A DNA stretch of 64,000 nt, taken from Geothrix sp. PMB-07 (lineage in GTDB: Bacteria; Acidobacteriota; Holophagae; Holophagales; Holophagaceae). Within the stretch, counting starts at the first letter, position 1, and each line of letters starts with the position of its first letter. The translations under genes were made by a program, and so were the position numbers. The stretch covers positions 744,992 through 808,991 of the forward strand of contig NZ_CP132333.1 of NCBI RefSeq assembly GCF_030758935.1, in the 5' to 3' direction. The notes beneath the pieces were generated by a model. The model saw only the letters and a program-made list of their open reading frames with translations, did not search any database and had not been told where the DNA came from. Shown here piece by piece: positions 52,812-62,498 of the stretch.

Positions 52812-55154
52812 CTAGCGCTTGGAGCCCGTCAGGTTGGTGGCATCCAGGTTGGCGTCGTCCAGGATGGCTTCGCGCAGATCGGCGCCGCCCAGGTTGGCGC
52901 CGCTGAGCTTGGCCCGGGAGAGGTTGGCCTTGCCGAGGTTGGCGCCGCTCAGGTTGGCCCAGACCATGTTCGCCCCATTGAGGTTGGCGGAGCTGAGGTC
53001 GGCGCCATCGAGGCTGGCATCGATGAGGTTGGTGTGGCGCAGGTCGGCGCCGGAGAGGTTCACGCCGGAGAGGTTCGCGCCGGAAAGGTTGGCGCCGTCC
53101 AGGTAGGCATCCTGGAGGATGGTTTCGCGGAGATCGGCGCCGCAGAGGTTGGCGCCGTCCAGGTTGGCCTGGCGAAGGTCCGTGTCCTTGAGGGAGGTCT
53201 GGCGCAGGTCCACGCCGCGCAGATCGGCCCACACCATGCTGGCGCCTGTGAGATCGGCGTTCACCAGGTTGGCCTCGTTGAGGTTGGCCTGATAGAGGTT
53301 CGCGCCGCTCAGGTTGGCCCGGCTCAGGTTGGCGTTGCTGAGGTTCGTGCGGTACTCGCCGCGGGATTCCGTGGGCAGGGAGGCCAGGTTGGCTTCCCGC
53401 AGGTTGGCGCCCTCGAAGTTGCAGGCGAAGAAGTTGCTGCCGCTGAAATCGGAATTGCGCAGGTCGGCGCTGGCCAAGTCGGTGCCGCTGAAATCGGCCC
53501 CGAGGCCCTGCGCGCCGCGCAGGATGGCGCCCTTGAGCTTGGCGCCGGTGAGATTCGCATTGTTGAGCTGGGCGTGGTTCAGGTCCATGCCCTCGAGGGA
53601 GAAGCCACTGAGATCCACGCCGGAGAGGTTCGAGCCGGTGAGCACGGCGCGATCCAGCGTGGCGCCGCGCAGGTTGGCCGCGAAGAGGTTGGCGTCGTGC
53701 AGGTTGGCGCTGAGGATGCTGCCAGCCAGATCGGCACCGGAGAGATCCGCACCGGAGAGATCGGCGCCGCAGAGGTTGGCGGTGCGCAGGTCATCGCCGC
53801 TGAGCTTGGCACCGCGCAGGTTCGCGCCACCCAGGTGGGTTTCGCTGAGCTTGGCGTCCGTGAACAGCGCGCTCGCCAGGTTGGCCCCATCGAGGTTGGT
53901 TTCGCTGAGGTCGGCCTTGGAGAGATCCGCCCCCTTCATGTTCTTCCGGGACAGATCCACCTTGCTGAGGTTGGCGCCCACCAGCAGGGTGCCCGCCAGC
54001 ACCGCGCCATCCAGCTGGGCACCGGTGAGGCTGGCGCCCGTGAGGTTCGCGTTGCTGAGGTTCGCGCCGGTGAGGTTGATGTCGCTGAGGTCGGCGCCGG
54101 TGAGATCCGCGCCGCGCAGATCCGCATTGCCGAGCACGGCGCCCGTGAGCTGGGCTGCGCCCAGGTTGGCCCCGGCCAGCACGGCGCTGCTGAGGTTGCA
54201 GCCGCTGAGGTCGGCCGCCTTGAGGTTGGCCTCGCGCAGGTCGGCACCCTCGAAGTTGACCTGGCGCAGCACGGTCTCGCCGAGATCCGCCCCGCTCAGG
54301 TTCGTGCGGCCCAGGTCCATGGCCCGCAGGTTGGTGCCGTGCAGGTTGGCGCCGCTGAGGTTCGCGCCCTTGAGCTTGGGCACATCATCCCGCTCGTATT
54401 TCAGGATATCGAGGTGGCGCAGGTCCGCGCCCGCCAGGTTGGCGCCGCTGAGGTTCGTGCCCTTCAGGTTGGCCCGGCTGAGGTTCGCGCCTTCGAGGTT
54501 GGCTTCTGTAAGGCTGGCCCAGTGGAGATCGGCATCGGCCAGATTGCTGCCGCCCAGGTTGGCGAGGTTCAGGTTGGCCCCGCCCAGGGTGGCCGCCTGG
54601 AGGCTGGCACCCGCCAGGTTCGCCTTGGCGAGGTTGGCGCCCACGAGGTTGGCTTGGCCGAGGTTGGCGCCCTGGAGGTTGGAGCCCTCCAGCACGGTCT
54701 GACGGAGGTCGGCGCTGCTGAGATCGGCGCCGCGGAGATCCTTGCCGCTGAGGTCGAGGCCCGTGAGGGTCACGCCGTTGAGCTTGGCCCCGGCGAGGTT
54801 GGCGCCCGCGAGATTGGGCACGGTGGCCGGTTCGTACTGCTGGATGTCGAAGAAGGTCAGATCGGCGTTGGAGAGGTTGGCCGCGGACAGATTGGCTCCG
54901 GCCAGCCGCGCACGGCTGAGGTTGGCGCCTTCGAGGTTGGCCTCGTCCAGGTTGGCCAGGCGCAGGTCGGCCCCGGCCAGGTTGGCGCCCTGCAGCAGGG
55001 TCTGGTTGAGCACGGCCCCTGCGAGATTCGCTTCACTGAGGTTGGCCCCCGTGAAATCGAATCCTCGGAGGTCGAGGCCGCTCAAATCCGTGCGGTGGAA
55101 GTTCTTCCCCGAGTTGAGGATGAAGACCACTTCCTTCCGAGTAAGTTCGCTCAT
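52812..55154 (-). CDS. Very long pentapeptide-repeat protein
   Basis: 780 residues from ATG 55154 (AAGGA upstream). After an N-terminal segment (SELTRKEVVFILNSGKNFHRTDLSGLDLRG), almost the whole chain consists of A(D/N)LXX pentapeptides, which should form a right-handed quadrilateral beta-helix of roughly 35 coils. Two segments break the pattern with similar inserts, YEPATVPNLAGANL and YERDDVPKLKGANL, 146 residues apart, suggesting duplication of a larger block. Another break, near residue 600, carries LPTESRGEYRTNL. No signal peptide or enzyme domain is seen. Some pentapeptide proteins mimic DNA and bind gyrase (Qnr, MfpA), but this one is far longer; its function is unknown. Confidence 0.9.
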   Translation of the reverse strand: MSELTRKEVVFILNSGKNFHRTDLSGLDLRGFDFTGANLSEANLAGAVLNQTLLQGANLAGADLRLANLDEANLEGANLSRARLAGANLSAANLSNADLTFFDIQQYEPATVPNLAGANLAGAKLNGVTLTGLDLSGKDLRGADLSSADLRQTVLEGSNLQGANLGQANLVGANLAKANLAGASLQAATLGGANLNLANLGGSNLADADLHWASLTEANLEGANLSRANLKGTNLSGANLAGADLRHLDILKYERDDVPKLKGANLSGANLHGTNLRAMDLGRTNLSGADLGETVLRQVNFEGADLREANLKAADLSGCNLSSAVLAGANLGAAQLTGAVLGNADLRGADLTGADLSDINLTGANLSNANLTGASLTGAQLDGAVLAGTLLVGANLSKVDLSRKNMKGADLSKADLSETNLDGANLASALFTDAKLSETHLGGANLRGAKLSGDDLRTANLCGADLSGADLSGADLAGSILSANLHDANLFAANLRGATLDRAVLTGSNLSGVDLSGFSLEGMDLNHAQLNNANLTGAKLKGAILRGAQGLGADFSGTDLASADLRNSDFSGSNFFACNFEGANLREANLASLPTESRGEYRTNLSNANLSRANLSGANLYQANLNEANLVNADLTGASMVWADLRGVDLRQTSLKDTDLRQANLDGANLCGADLRETILQDAYLDGANLSGANLSGVNLSGADLRHTNLIDASLDGADLSSANLNGANMVWANLSGANLGKANLSRAKLSGANLGGADLREAILDDANLDATNLTGSKR

Positions 55155-55316
55155 GGAGCTTCCTTTGCGGGTTTGTACAGCATTCAATTGGTACTGAGTT
55201 TAGCCCCCGCCCAGTGTGACCATCAACAGGATTTACCCCACTGATTTCTAGCCCCGGAACCGGGAATGGGCGGTTTGACGGCCTTTTGCCAGGGGCCTCC
55301 CCTGCGACCAGGCATG

Positions 55317-55342
55317 ACGAAGCCCCCTTTCGGGGGCCTCGT
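55317..55342 (-). terminator. rpsA terminator hairpin
   Basis: The stem ACGA-GCCCCC with GGGGGC-TCGT, one mismatch and a short loop, lies 20 bp past the rpsA stop on the minus strand and is followed by a weak T-rich stretch. Confidence 0.65.
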
Positions 55343-55362
55343 CTGCGGTGTGGAAGCGAGGG

Positions 55363-57120
55363 CTACTCGCGTTCCGCCCGGTTGAATGCGTCAGCCAGGG
55401 TCGCCTTTTTGAACTCGGGCTGTCGGGCCTTGGCGGCGTCGAGATCGCCGCGCTCCTGATCCTGCTCCAGCTGCTTGACGGAGAGGCCGATGCGGCGCTC
55501 GGTGGGATCGAGCTTCACGATCTTCATGGTGAGCTCCTGGCCGGCGACGAACTCCTTCTGGATGTCCTCCACCCGCTTGCGGCTCAGCTCGGAAACGTGC
55601 ACCAGGCCCTCGATGCCATCGCCGAGGTCGACGAAGGCGCCGAAATCGGTCAGGCGGGCAATCTTGCCGGTGATGACGGTGCCGACGTTGTGGTTCTCGA
55701 AGAAGATCTCCCAGACGTTGGGCTCCATCTGCTTCACACCGAGGCTCATGCGCTGGGCCAGGGGATCGAGGTTGAGCACCTTCGCGGTGACTTCGTCGCC
55801 CTTCTTCACGATTTCGCCGGGGTGCTTGATCTTCTTGGTCCAGCTGAAGTCGGACACGTGGATCAGGCCGTCGATGCCCTCTTCCAGCTCGATGAAGGCG
55901 CCGAATTCCGTGATGTTGCGCACGGTGCCCGTGACGATCATGCCGGGCTGGTACTTCTCGGCAATGGCCATCCAGGGGTTCGGGGTGATCTGCTTCATGC
56001 CGAGGCTGATGCGGCGGTTCTCGCTGTCCACCTGCAGGATCAGGGCCTCGACCTGGTCGCCCAGGTTGACCATGCCCTTGGCGGACTTGACCTTCTTGGT
56101 CCAGCTCATCTCGGAGACATGCACGAGGCCTTCGATGCCGGGCTCGAGCTCCACGAATGCGCCGTAGTCAGTGATGGAGACGACCTTGCCCTTGACCGAA
56201 GCCTGGATGGGGTAGCGCTCCTCGACGGAGAGCCAGGGATCCGGGAACTTCTGCTTGTAGCCGAGGCTGACGCGCTCGGTGTCCTTGTCGTACTTGAGCA
56301 CGGCCACTTCGACCTTGTCGCCCACCTGGAACATCTCGCTGGGGTGGTTGAGCCGACCCCAGGACATGTCGGTGATGTGCAGCAGGCCGTCCACACCGCC
56401 GAGGTCGACGAAGGCGCCGTACTCGGTGATGTTCTTGATGGCGCCCTCGACCAGCTTGCCTTCCTCGAGGCCCGCCAGGGTCTCTTCCTTCAGGCTCGCG
56501 TTGATGGTCTCGAGGAACAGCTTGCGGGACAGCACGATGTTGCCGCGGCGGCGGTTGACCTTGATGACCTTCATGTCGAAGGACTTGCCGAGGTAGGGAT
56601 CCAGGTTGCGGACGGGCTTCATGTCCACCTGGCTGCCGGGCAGGAAGGCGCGGATGCCGATATCGACCGCCAGACCGCCCTTGACCTTCTCGAGCACGGT
56701 GCCGTGCACGGTCATGTTGGAACGGAAGGCCTTCTCGACCTCGTCCCAGATCTTCATCTTCTCGGCGCGCTCACGGCTGAGGCGCACATTGCCATTGGCA
56801 TCCTCGAGCATCTCGAGGAGCACTTCGACGACATCGCCGACCTGCACGCCCTGCGTGCCGTCGGGATTGTTGAACTCGTCGAGGTTGACGGTGCCTGACC
56901 CCTTGTAGCCGATGTCGACGATGACGTCCTTGCCGCGGATTTCCACGACGACGCCGCGCACGACCTCTTCTTCGCGCAGGCCACGGGTCTCACCCTGCAG
57001 CGCGGCCATGAACTCCTGGCCTTCCGCGCTGTCGTCCTCGACATACCCTGCGTCGAGTACGGTGATGCGGCCCATCTGCTTGGAGCCTAGGCCCTTGATG
57101 ATTGCTTCTAACTTGGACAT
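55363..57120 (-). CDS. rpsA: 30S ribosomal protein S1
   Basis: 585 residues from ATG 57120 (AAGAGGTGG upstream). Six S1/OB-fold repeats are visible, each with variants of 'G.V..I...GAFV.L..G..GL.H.S..SW'. The last four are the most regular (for example GVDGLLHITDMSWGRLNHP, IEGLVHVSELSRKRVEDI). The protein unwinds mRNA and helps place it on the ribosome. Length is near the usual 550-590. It appears to be monocistronic, with a hairpin after the stop. The usual cmk neighbour is not present. Confidence 0.96.
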   Translation of the reverse strand: MSKLEAIIKGLGSKQMGRITVLDAGYVEDDSAEGQEFMAALQGETRGLREEEVVRGVVVEIRGKDVIVDIGYKGSGTVNLDEFNNPDGTQGVQVGDVVEVLLEMLEDANGNVRLSRERAEKMKIWDEVEKAFRSNMTVHGTVLEKVKGGLAVDIGIRAFLPGSQVDMKPVRNLDPYLGKSFDMKVIKVNRRRGNIVLSRKLFLETINASLKEETLAGLEEGKLVEGAIKNITEYGAFVDLGGVDGLLHITDMSWGRLNHPSEMFQVGDKVEVAVLKYDKDTERVSLGYKQKFPDPWLSVEERYPIQASVKGKVVSITDYGAFVELEPGIEGLVHVSEMSWTKKVKSAKGMVNLGDQVEALILQVDSENRRISLGMKQITPNPWMAIAEKYQPGMIVTGTVRNITEFGAFIELEEGIDGLIHVSDFSWTKKIKHPGEIVKKGDEVTAKVLNLDPLAQRMSLGVKQMEPNVWEIFFENHNVGTVITGKIARLTDFGAFVDLGDGIEGLVHVSELSRKRVEDIQKEFVAGQELTMKIVKLDPTERRIGLSVKQLEQDQERGDLDAAKARQPEFKKATLADAFNRAERE

Positions 57121-57263
57121 GAAGTCCACCTCTTTGGTTAGCCCCCGCGCTCTGGCAGTGGGCTGGAATCCCGGCACACGAAGTCCGGCAGAACGCACAG
57201 ACTATCGCAGAAATCCAATCAGGACCAGGAAATCTCATGGGCGGGCCGCTCTACCATGGGGGC

Positions 57264-58010
57264 ATGTGCCTCATCGCCTTCCACTGGCAAACGGACGGAA
57301 CCCTGCCCCTCCTGGTGGCGGCCAACCGGGACGAGTTCTACGCCCGGCCCACGGCACCCATGGCCTGGTGGGACGGCGGACGGATCCTGGCCGGCCGCGA
57401 CCTGGAGGCGGGCGGCACCTGGCTGGGCCTGACCCCGGCGGGACGCTTCGCCGCGCTGACCAATCACCGCGACCCCAAGGCCTTGAGGGCGGGAACTCCA
57501 TCGCGGGGACAGCTCCCGGTGCGGTTCCTGGAAGGTCGGGGGTCTGCCGCGTCGTTTCTGGATGAACTGCGAACCGAGGCACCCGCCTTCAATCCCTTCA
57601 GCCTGCTGCTTTATGACGGCCGGGATCTGCTGGGCTATGAAAGCCGTCTTGATCGGCGGATTGCCTTCACCCCTGGCATCCACGCGGTGTCCAACGGGGC
57701 CTTCGACGAACCTTGGCCCAAGGTGGAGGCCCTCAAGGCCGGGATGGCGGCGGGGGGACTGGATGATGAAGGCCTGCTCGGCCTCCTGGCCGAGCCCCGG
57801 GCCTATGGGGACGACCTCCTGCCCCAGACGGGCGTGAGCCTGGACTGGGAGCGGGCCCTCTCGCCCGCCTTCATCCGCACCCCCACCTACGGGACGCGCG
57901 CATCGACCCTGGTTCGGCTGGGCCTGGAAACGGTCATGGTGCTGGAACAGCGCTTCACCCGGGATGGACCGCAGGGCCGCTCTGAGTTCCGCTTCGAGCG
58001 GGCAGGCTAG
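57264..58010 (+). CDS. NRDE-family protein (TANGO2-like)
   Basis: 248 residues from ATG 57264, chosen because the family begins MC with an N-terminal Cys thought to act as an Ntn-type nucleophile (MCLIAFHWQ). The name-giving motif is VAANRDEFYARPTAPMAWW, followed by LAGRDLEAGGTWLGLTPAGRFAALTNHRDP and later HAVSNGAFDEPWPKV. The eukaryotic homologue TANGO2 has been linked to heme and lipid metabolism; the bacterial role is unknown. Its TAG stop and the stop of the convergent nfu gene use the same CTAG palindrome (58007-58010). Confidence 0.88.
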   Translation: MCLIAFHWQTDGTLPLLVAANRDEFYARPTAPMAWWDGGRILAGRDLEAGGTWLGLTPAGRFAALTNHRDPKALRAGTPSRGQLPVRFLEGRGSAASFLDELRTEAPAFNPFSLLLYDGRDLLGYESRLDRRIAFTPGIHAVSNGAFDEPWPKVEALKAGMAAGGLDDEGLLGLLAEPRAYGDDLLPQTGVSLDWERALSPAFIRTPTYGTRASTLVRLGLETVMVLEQRFTRDGPQGRSEFRFERAG

Positions 58011-58564
58011 ACCGAAATCACCACCAGTTCGGGGTCCACTTCCTTCTGCAGCATGCCCTCGATGGCGACGAGCGTGCCTGTGAGGCTGGCCGAGCAGCTG
58101 CCGCAGGCGCCTACGTAGCGGATCATGACCTGCTTCTCATGGCGGCCCACCAGCTCCAGGCCGCCGCCATCCGCCGCCAGAGCGGGGAGGATGGAGCTCT
58201 CCAACACCATGCGGATGTCCTTGAGCAGGGGATCGTTTTCATCCTCGATCTTGCTGAACACACGGGGAGCCACCGGGGCGCCCGTGGCACCGCCCACGCC
58301 CGCAGCGGCGCGGATGGGCGCGGCCAGCAGCGGCAGCATCTCCGGCCAGCCCTTGTCATCGGTCTTCGTAACCGTGAGGAACTTGTCCTGCATGAACACC
58401 GAGGTGACATGCCCCACAGCGAAGAGGTTCTTCGCCAGCTCGTCGTGCTCGGCGGTCTCTGCGTTGGGGAACGACTTGGGGAAGCCCACGGCCACGGCTT
58501 CCTTCAGCACGAATTTCACGGCATTGGGATTGGGGGTGTATTCGATCTCGGCGATCTTAGGCAT
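58007..58564 (-). CDS. NifU C-terminal domain iron-sulfur carrier (Nfu-like)
   Basis: 185 residues from ATG 58564 (MPKIAEIEYTPNPNAVKFVL). The N-terminal Nfu_N scaffold domain (about 5-95) is followed by a NifU C-terminal domain with the cluster ligands in GACGSCSAS (CxxC), and LAADGGGLELVG before it. Such proteins receive Fe-S clusters from the Suf scaffold and deliver them to target enzymes. It is the last gene of the suf operon, starting 3 bp after the sufU stop, and overlaps the convergent NRDE gene at the stop codon. Confidence 0.9.
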   Translation of the reverse strand: MPKIAEIEYTPNPNAVKFVLKEAVAVGFPKSFPNAETAEHDELAKNLFAVGHVTSVFMQDKFLTVTKTDDKGWPEMLPLLAAPIRAAAGVGGATGAPVAPRVFSKIEDENDPLLKDIRMVLESSILPALAADGGGLELVGRHEKQVMIRYVGACGSCSASLTGTLVAIEGMLQKEVDPELVVISV

Positions 58565-58566
58565 GG

Positions 58567-59016
58567 CTACTCGGTGCTCGCTTCTTCCTCGCCCTTGAGT
58601 GCGGCGTGGAGGGTGGCCCAGGGGAGAATGGCGCACTTCACGCGGCTGGGCAGGTCCTTGACGCCGCTGAAGAGGGTGAGCTTGCCGAGCAAAGGTGTCT
58701 GTGTGCCGGGCTCCAACTCGCCGCGCACCATGCCACGGAACTGCTCGACCATGGCTTCGGCCTCGGCCACGGGCTTGCCCTTCACGGCGCCGGTCATGAG
58801 GCTGGCGCTGGCCACGTCGATGGCACAGCCGCTGCCCGTGAACTTGATGTCCAACACCTGGCCGTTCTCAATGATCAGCGACAGCTCCAGCTGATCGCCG
58901 CAGAGCGGGTTGTGTCCCTCGGCGTGATGGGTGCAGCTCTCCAGCTTCCCGAAGTTCCGGGGCTTCTTGTTGTGCTCGAGGATGACCTGCTGGTACAGCT
59001 CGCGGGGGTCGCTCAT
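58567..59016 (-). CDS. sufU: Iron-sulfur cluster scaffold/sulfur-transfer protein SufU
   Basis: 149 residues. Features of SufU include the opening ELYQQVILEHNKKPRNFG, three conserved Cys in HNPLCGDQ, GSGCAID and RVKCAILPW, and the longer insert between Cys2 and Cys3 (GMVRGELEPGTQTPLLGKLTLFSGV) that separates SufU from IscU. SufU takes sulfur from SufS and passes it to SufBCD. A 115-bp gap with an inverted repeat separates it from sufS. Confidence 0.93.
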   Translation of the reverse strand: MSDPRELYQQVILEHNKKPRNFGKLESCTHHAEGHNPLCGDQLELSLIIENGQVLDIKFTGSGCAIDVASASLMTGAVKGKPVAEAEAMVEQFRGMVRGELEPGTQTPLLGKLTLFSGVKDLPSRVKCAILPWATLHAALKGEEEASTE

Positions 59017-59046
59017 TGAGACGTCTTTCCCAAAGAAAAGGGCTTA

Positions 59047-59122
59047 CCATCAAGACGCCAAGGCACCAAGAAAAACAACACCAAATTCCTTGTCAGTTCC
59101 TGGTGGCTTGGTGTCTTGGTGG
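59047..59122. repeat. Type C interspersed inverted repeat between sufS and sufU
   Basis: The left arm at 59047-59068 and right arm at 59101-59122 match as reverse complements at 19 of 22 positions. The arms contain tandem versions of the 8-base word CACCAAGA. The spacer is about 32 bp and AT-rich. It lies inside the suf gene string. Confidence 0.82.
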
Positions 59123-59131
59123 TGATCTGTT

Positions 59132-60363
<1,232 letters not shown>

Positions 60364-60367
<4 letters not shown>

Positions 60368-61641
60368 GACAAATCCCCCAGCGAGGCGGCCTGGGTGCGG
60401 GCCATCACCAACTGGCGCAGGGCCCGGCGCAGGCTGGCCACGGGCACGTGGGTGATCACGTCTGCGGCGAAGCCGTAGGTGAGCAGGTTGCGGGCATCGT
60501 CGGCGTTGAGGCCGCGGCTCTGCATGTAGAACAGCTCTTCGGGATCGAGCTGGCCCACGGCCGCGCCGTGGCTGCACTTCACGTCGTCGGCGTAGATCTC
60601 CAGCTGGGGTTTGGTGTCGACTCGGGCGGCTTCGGACAGCAGCAGGTTGCGGCTCTGCTGTTTCGCGTCCGTGCCCTGGGCACCGGGGGCCACGCGGATC
60701 TGACCGTTGAAGATGGCCCGGGCCTTCCCGTCCACGATGCACTTGTGCAGCTGGTGGCTCTGGGCGTGGGGTTCGGCGTGGTGGATGAAGCTGTGGGTGT
60801 CGGCCACCTGCTGCCCGTCTAGCAGGGCCAGGCCGTCCAGCGTGGCCTCGACGCCTTCGGCCAGGCGCAGCCAGGGCTGCTGCCGCGAGAGCCGGGCTCC
60901 GAAGCTGAGGGTGCGCGAATGGTACTGGCCGCCCTTGGCCACTTCGGCCCGCAGGGTGCCCAGGTGGAAGGCGTCCATGCTGTCACGCTGCACGCGCTCG
61001 TGGCGCAGGATGGCACCCTCGGCCACGCGGATCTCGATCACCGGGGCGGTGAGGTAGGTCCCTTCGCCGTGGTGCTCTTCGATGAGCTCCAGCTCGGAGC
61101 CGCGCTCCAAGATCACCAGGAGGCGCGGGAACACGGCCACAGGTGCCGGGGCCTGGGTAATGAAGAGCAGGTGCAGGGGCAGGGCCACCTTCATGTTTTT
61201 GGGCACGAGGATGACGGCGCCATCCTCGAAGCGGGCGGCGTTCAGATCCTCGAAGAGGCTCTTGGGGTCGGTGGCGCCCACGGTGCCGAGGGCGTGGCAG
61301 GCCTCGCTGGCCGTTGACAGCGGAAGGAAGCGCAGGCCAGCGGGCAGGGCCGAGGTGCAGCTGGCGTGGGGCGCGTGGTGGCCGTTCACGAAGACCTGTC
61401 GCGTGCCCACCATTTCGGGGAGCAGGTGACCGCTGATGTCTGCAGTCGCTTTTGGGGCGGCTCCGAAGCTGAGCGCAGAGAGGCTTTTCAGATCCAGGTA
61501 TTTCCAGTCCTCGTCCGCAGAGGTGGGCAGCTCACCTCCCTCCAGGCGGGCCTCAGCCTCCTCCCGCAGCTTTCCCCACTCAGCGGGCCTGGGCCCGCTG
61601 AGCAAGTCAGCAAGCAGGTTGCAGCCGACAGCCGAAGTCAT
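60364..61641 (-). CDS. sufD: Fe-S cluster assembly protein SufD
   Basis: 425 residues. N-terminal half: EDWKYLDLKSLSAL (the conserved 'W.YT/L' motif) and VFVNGHHAP. C-terminal beta-helix core shared with SufB: GAILRHERVQRDSMDAFHLGTLRAEV, GQIRVAPGAQGTDAKQQSRNLLLSEAARVDTKPQLEIYADDVKCSHGAAVGQLDPEELFYMQSRGL. SufD pairs with SufB and SufC in the SufBC2D scaffold complex. Both ends overlap neighbours by 4 bp, consistent with translational coupling. Confidence 0.95.
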
Positions 61642-62402
61642 CGCGCGCCTCCGGCGGCGGCCTCTTCCAGCACCCAGTCGTAACCGCGCTCTTCGAGCTC
61701 GACGGCCAGCTCCTTGCCGGAGCTCTTGAGGATGCGGCCGCCGGAGAGCACGTGGACAAACTGCGGTTGGATGGTCTCCAGAATGCGGGGGAAGTGGGTG
61801 ATGATCAGCAGGGCGCGGTCGGCGCGCTGCAGCTTGTTGACGGCATCGCCAAGGACGCGCAGGGCGTCGATGTCGAGGCCGCTGTCCAACTCGTCCAGGA
61901 TGGCGAGCTTGGGTTCCAGCACGGCCATCTGGAGGATCTCGTTGCGCTTCTTCTCACCACCGGAGAAGCCCTCGTTCAGGCTGCGGTCGAGGAACTCCTC
62001 GCGCATGGAGACGAGCTTGATCTTCTCGTGGATGAAGTCGTCGAACTCCAGCGGGTCCAGCTCGTCGCGGCCCTCGGCTTCGGCCTTCTTGTTGTAGGCC
62101 AGGCGCAGGAAGGAGGCGTTGCTCACGCCGGGCACCTCGATGGGATGCTGGAAGCCCATGAAGAGGCCAGCCCGCGCGCGGGCATCGGCTTCCATCTCAA
62201 AGAGGTTCTGGCCCTCGAAGAGGACTTCGCCGCCCGTCACTTCATAGGAGGGATGGCCCGCCAGCACCTTGCCCAGGGTGGACTTCCCGGAGCCGTTGGG
62301 GCCCATGATGGCGTGGATCTCCCCGGCCTTGATCTCCAGATCGATGCCCTTCAGCACCGGCGTGCCGTTGATTGAAGCGGTGAGGTTTTTAATCGAGAGC
62401 AT
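61638..62402 (-). CDS. sufC: Fe-S cluster assembly ATPase SufC
   Basis: 254 residues from ATG 62402 (GGAG 7 bp upstream; an earlier ATG at 62420 overlaps the repeat). ABC ATPase motifs: Walker A IMGPNGSGKSTLG, the SufC-type signature LNEGFSGGEKKRNEILQ, Walker B LAILDELDSGLDIDAL and the switch His in LLIITHF. It powers cluster assembly on SufBD. Its stop overlaps the sufD start. Confidence 0.97.
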   Translation of the reverse strand: MLSIKNLTASINGTPVLKGIDLEIKAGEIHAIMGPNGSGKSTLGKVLAGHPSYEVTGGEVLFEGQNLFEMEADARARAGLFMGFQHPIEVPGVSNASFLRLAYNKKAEAEGRDELDPLEFDDFIHEKIKLVSMREEFLDRSLNEGFSGGEKKRNEILQMAVLEPKLAILDELDSGLDIDALRVLGDAVNKLQRADRALLIITHFPRILETIQPQFVHVLSGGRILKSSGKELAVELEERGYDWVLEEAAAGGAR

Positions 62403-62415
62403 GAAAAGACTCCTA

Positions 62416-62493
62416 GCCACAGATGAACACGGATGAACACAGATGAGCGGGGATCAGGGGTGGTATCCGTGTTGATCCGTGTTCATCTGTGGC
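62416..62493. repeat. Type A interspersed inverted repeat between sufB and sufC
   Basis: A perfect 19-bp outer arm (GCCACAGATGAACACGGAT at 62416-62434, its reverse complement at 62475-62493), with further partial copies of the GATGAACAC word inside. It fills most of the 96-bp sufB-sufC gap and can fold in the operon mRNA. Confidence 0.9.
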
Positions 62494-62498
62494 AAATC

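Noticed and set aside
52812..55154. Highly repetitive DNA as a CRISPR-like or tandem repeat array
   Set aside because: The repetition follows codon-level pentapeptide periodicity within a single intact open frame; there are no identical spaced repeats.
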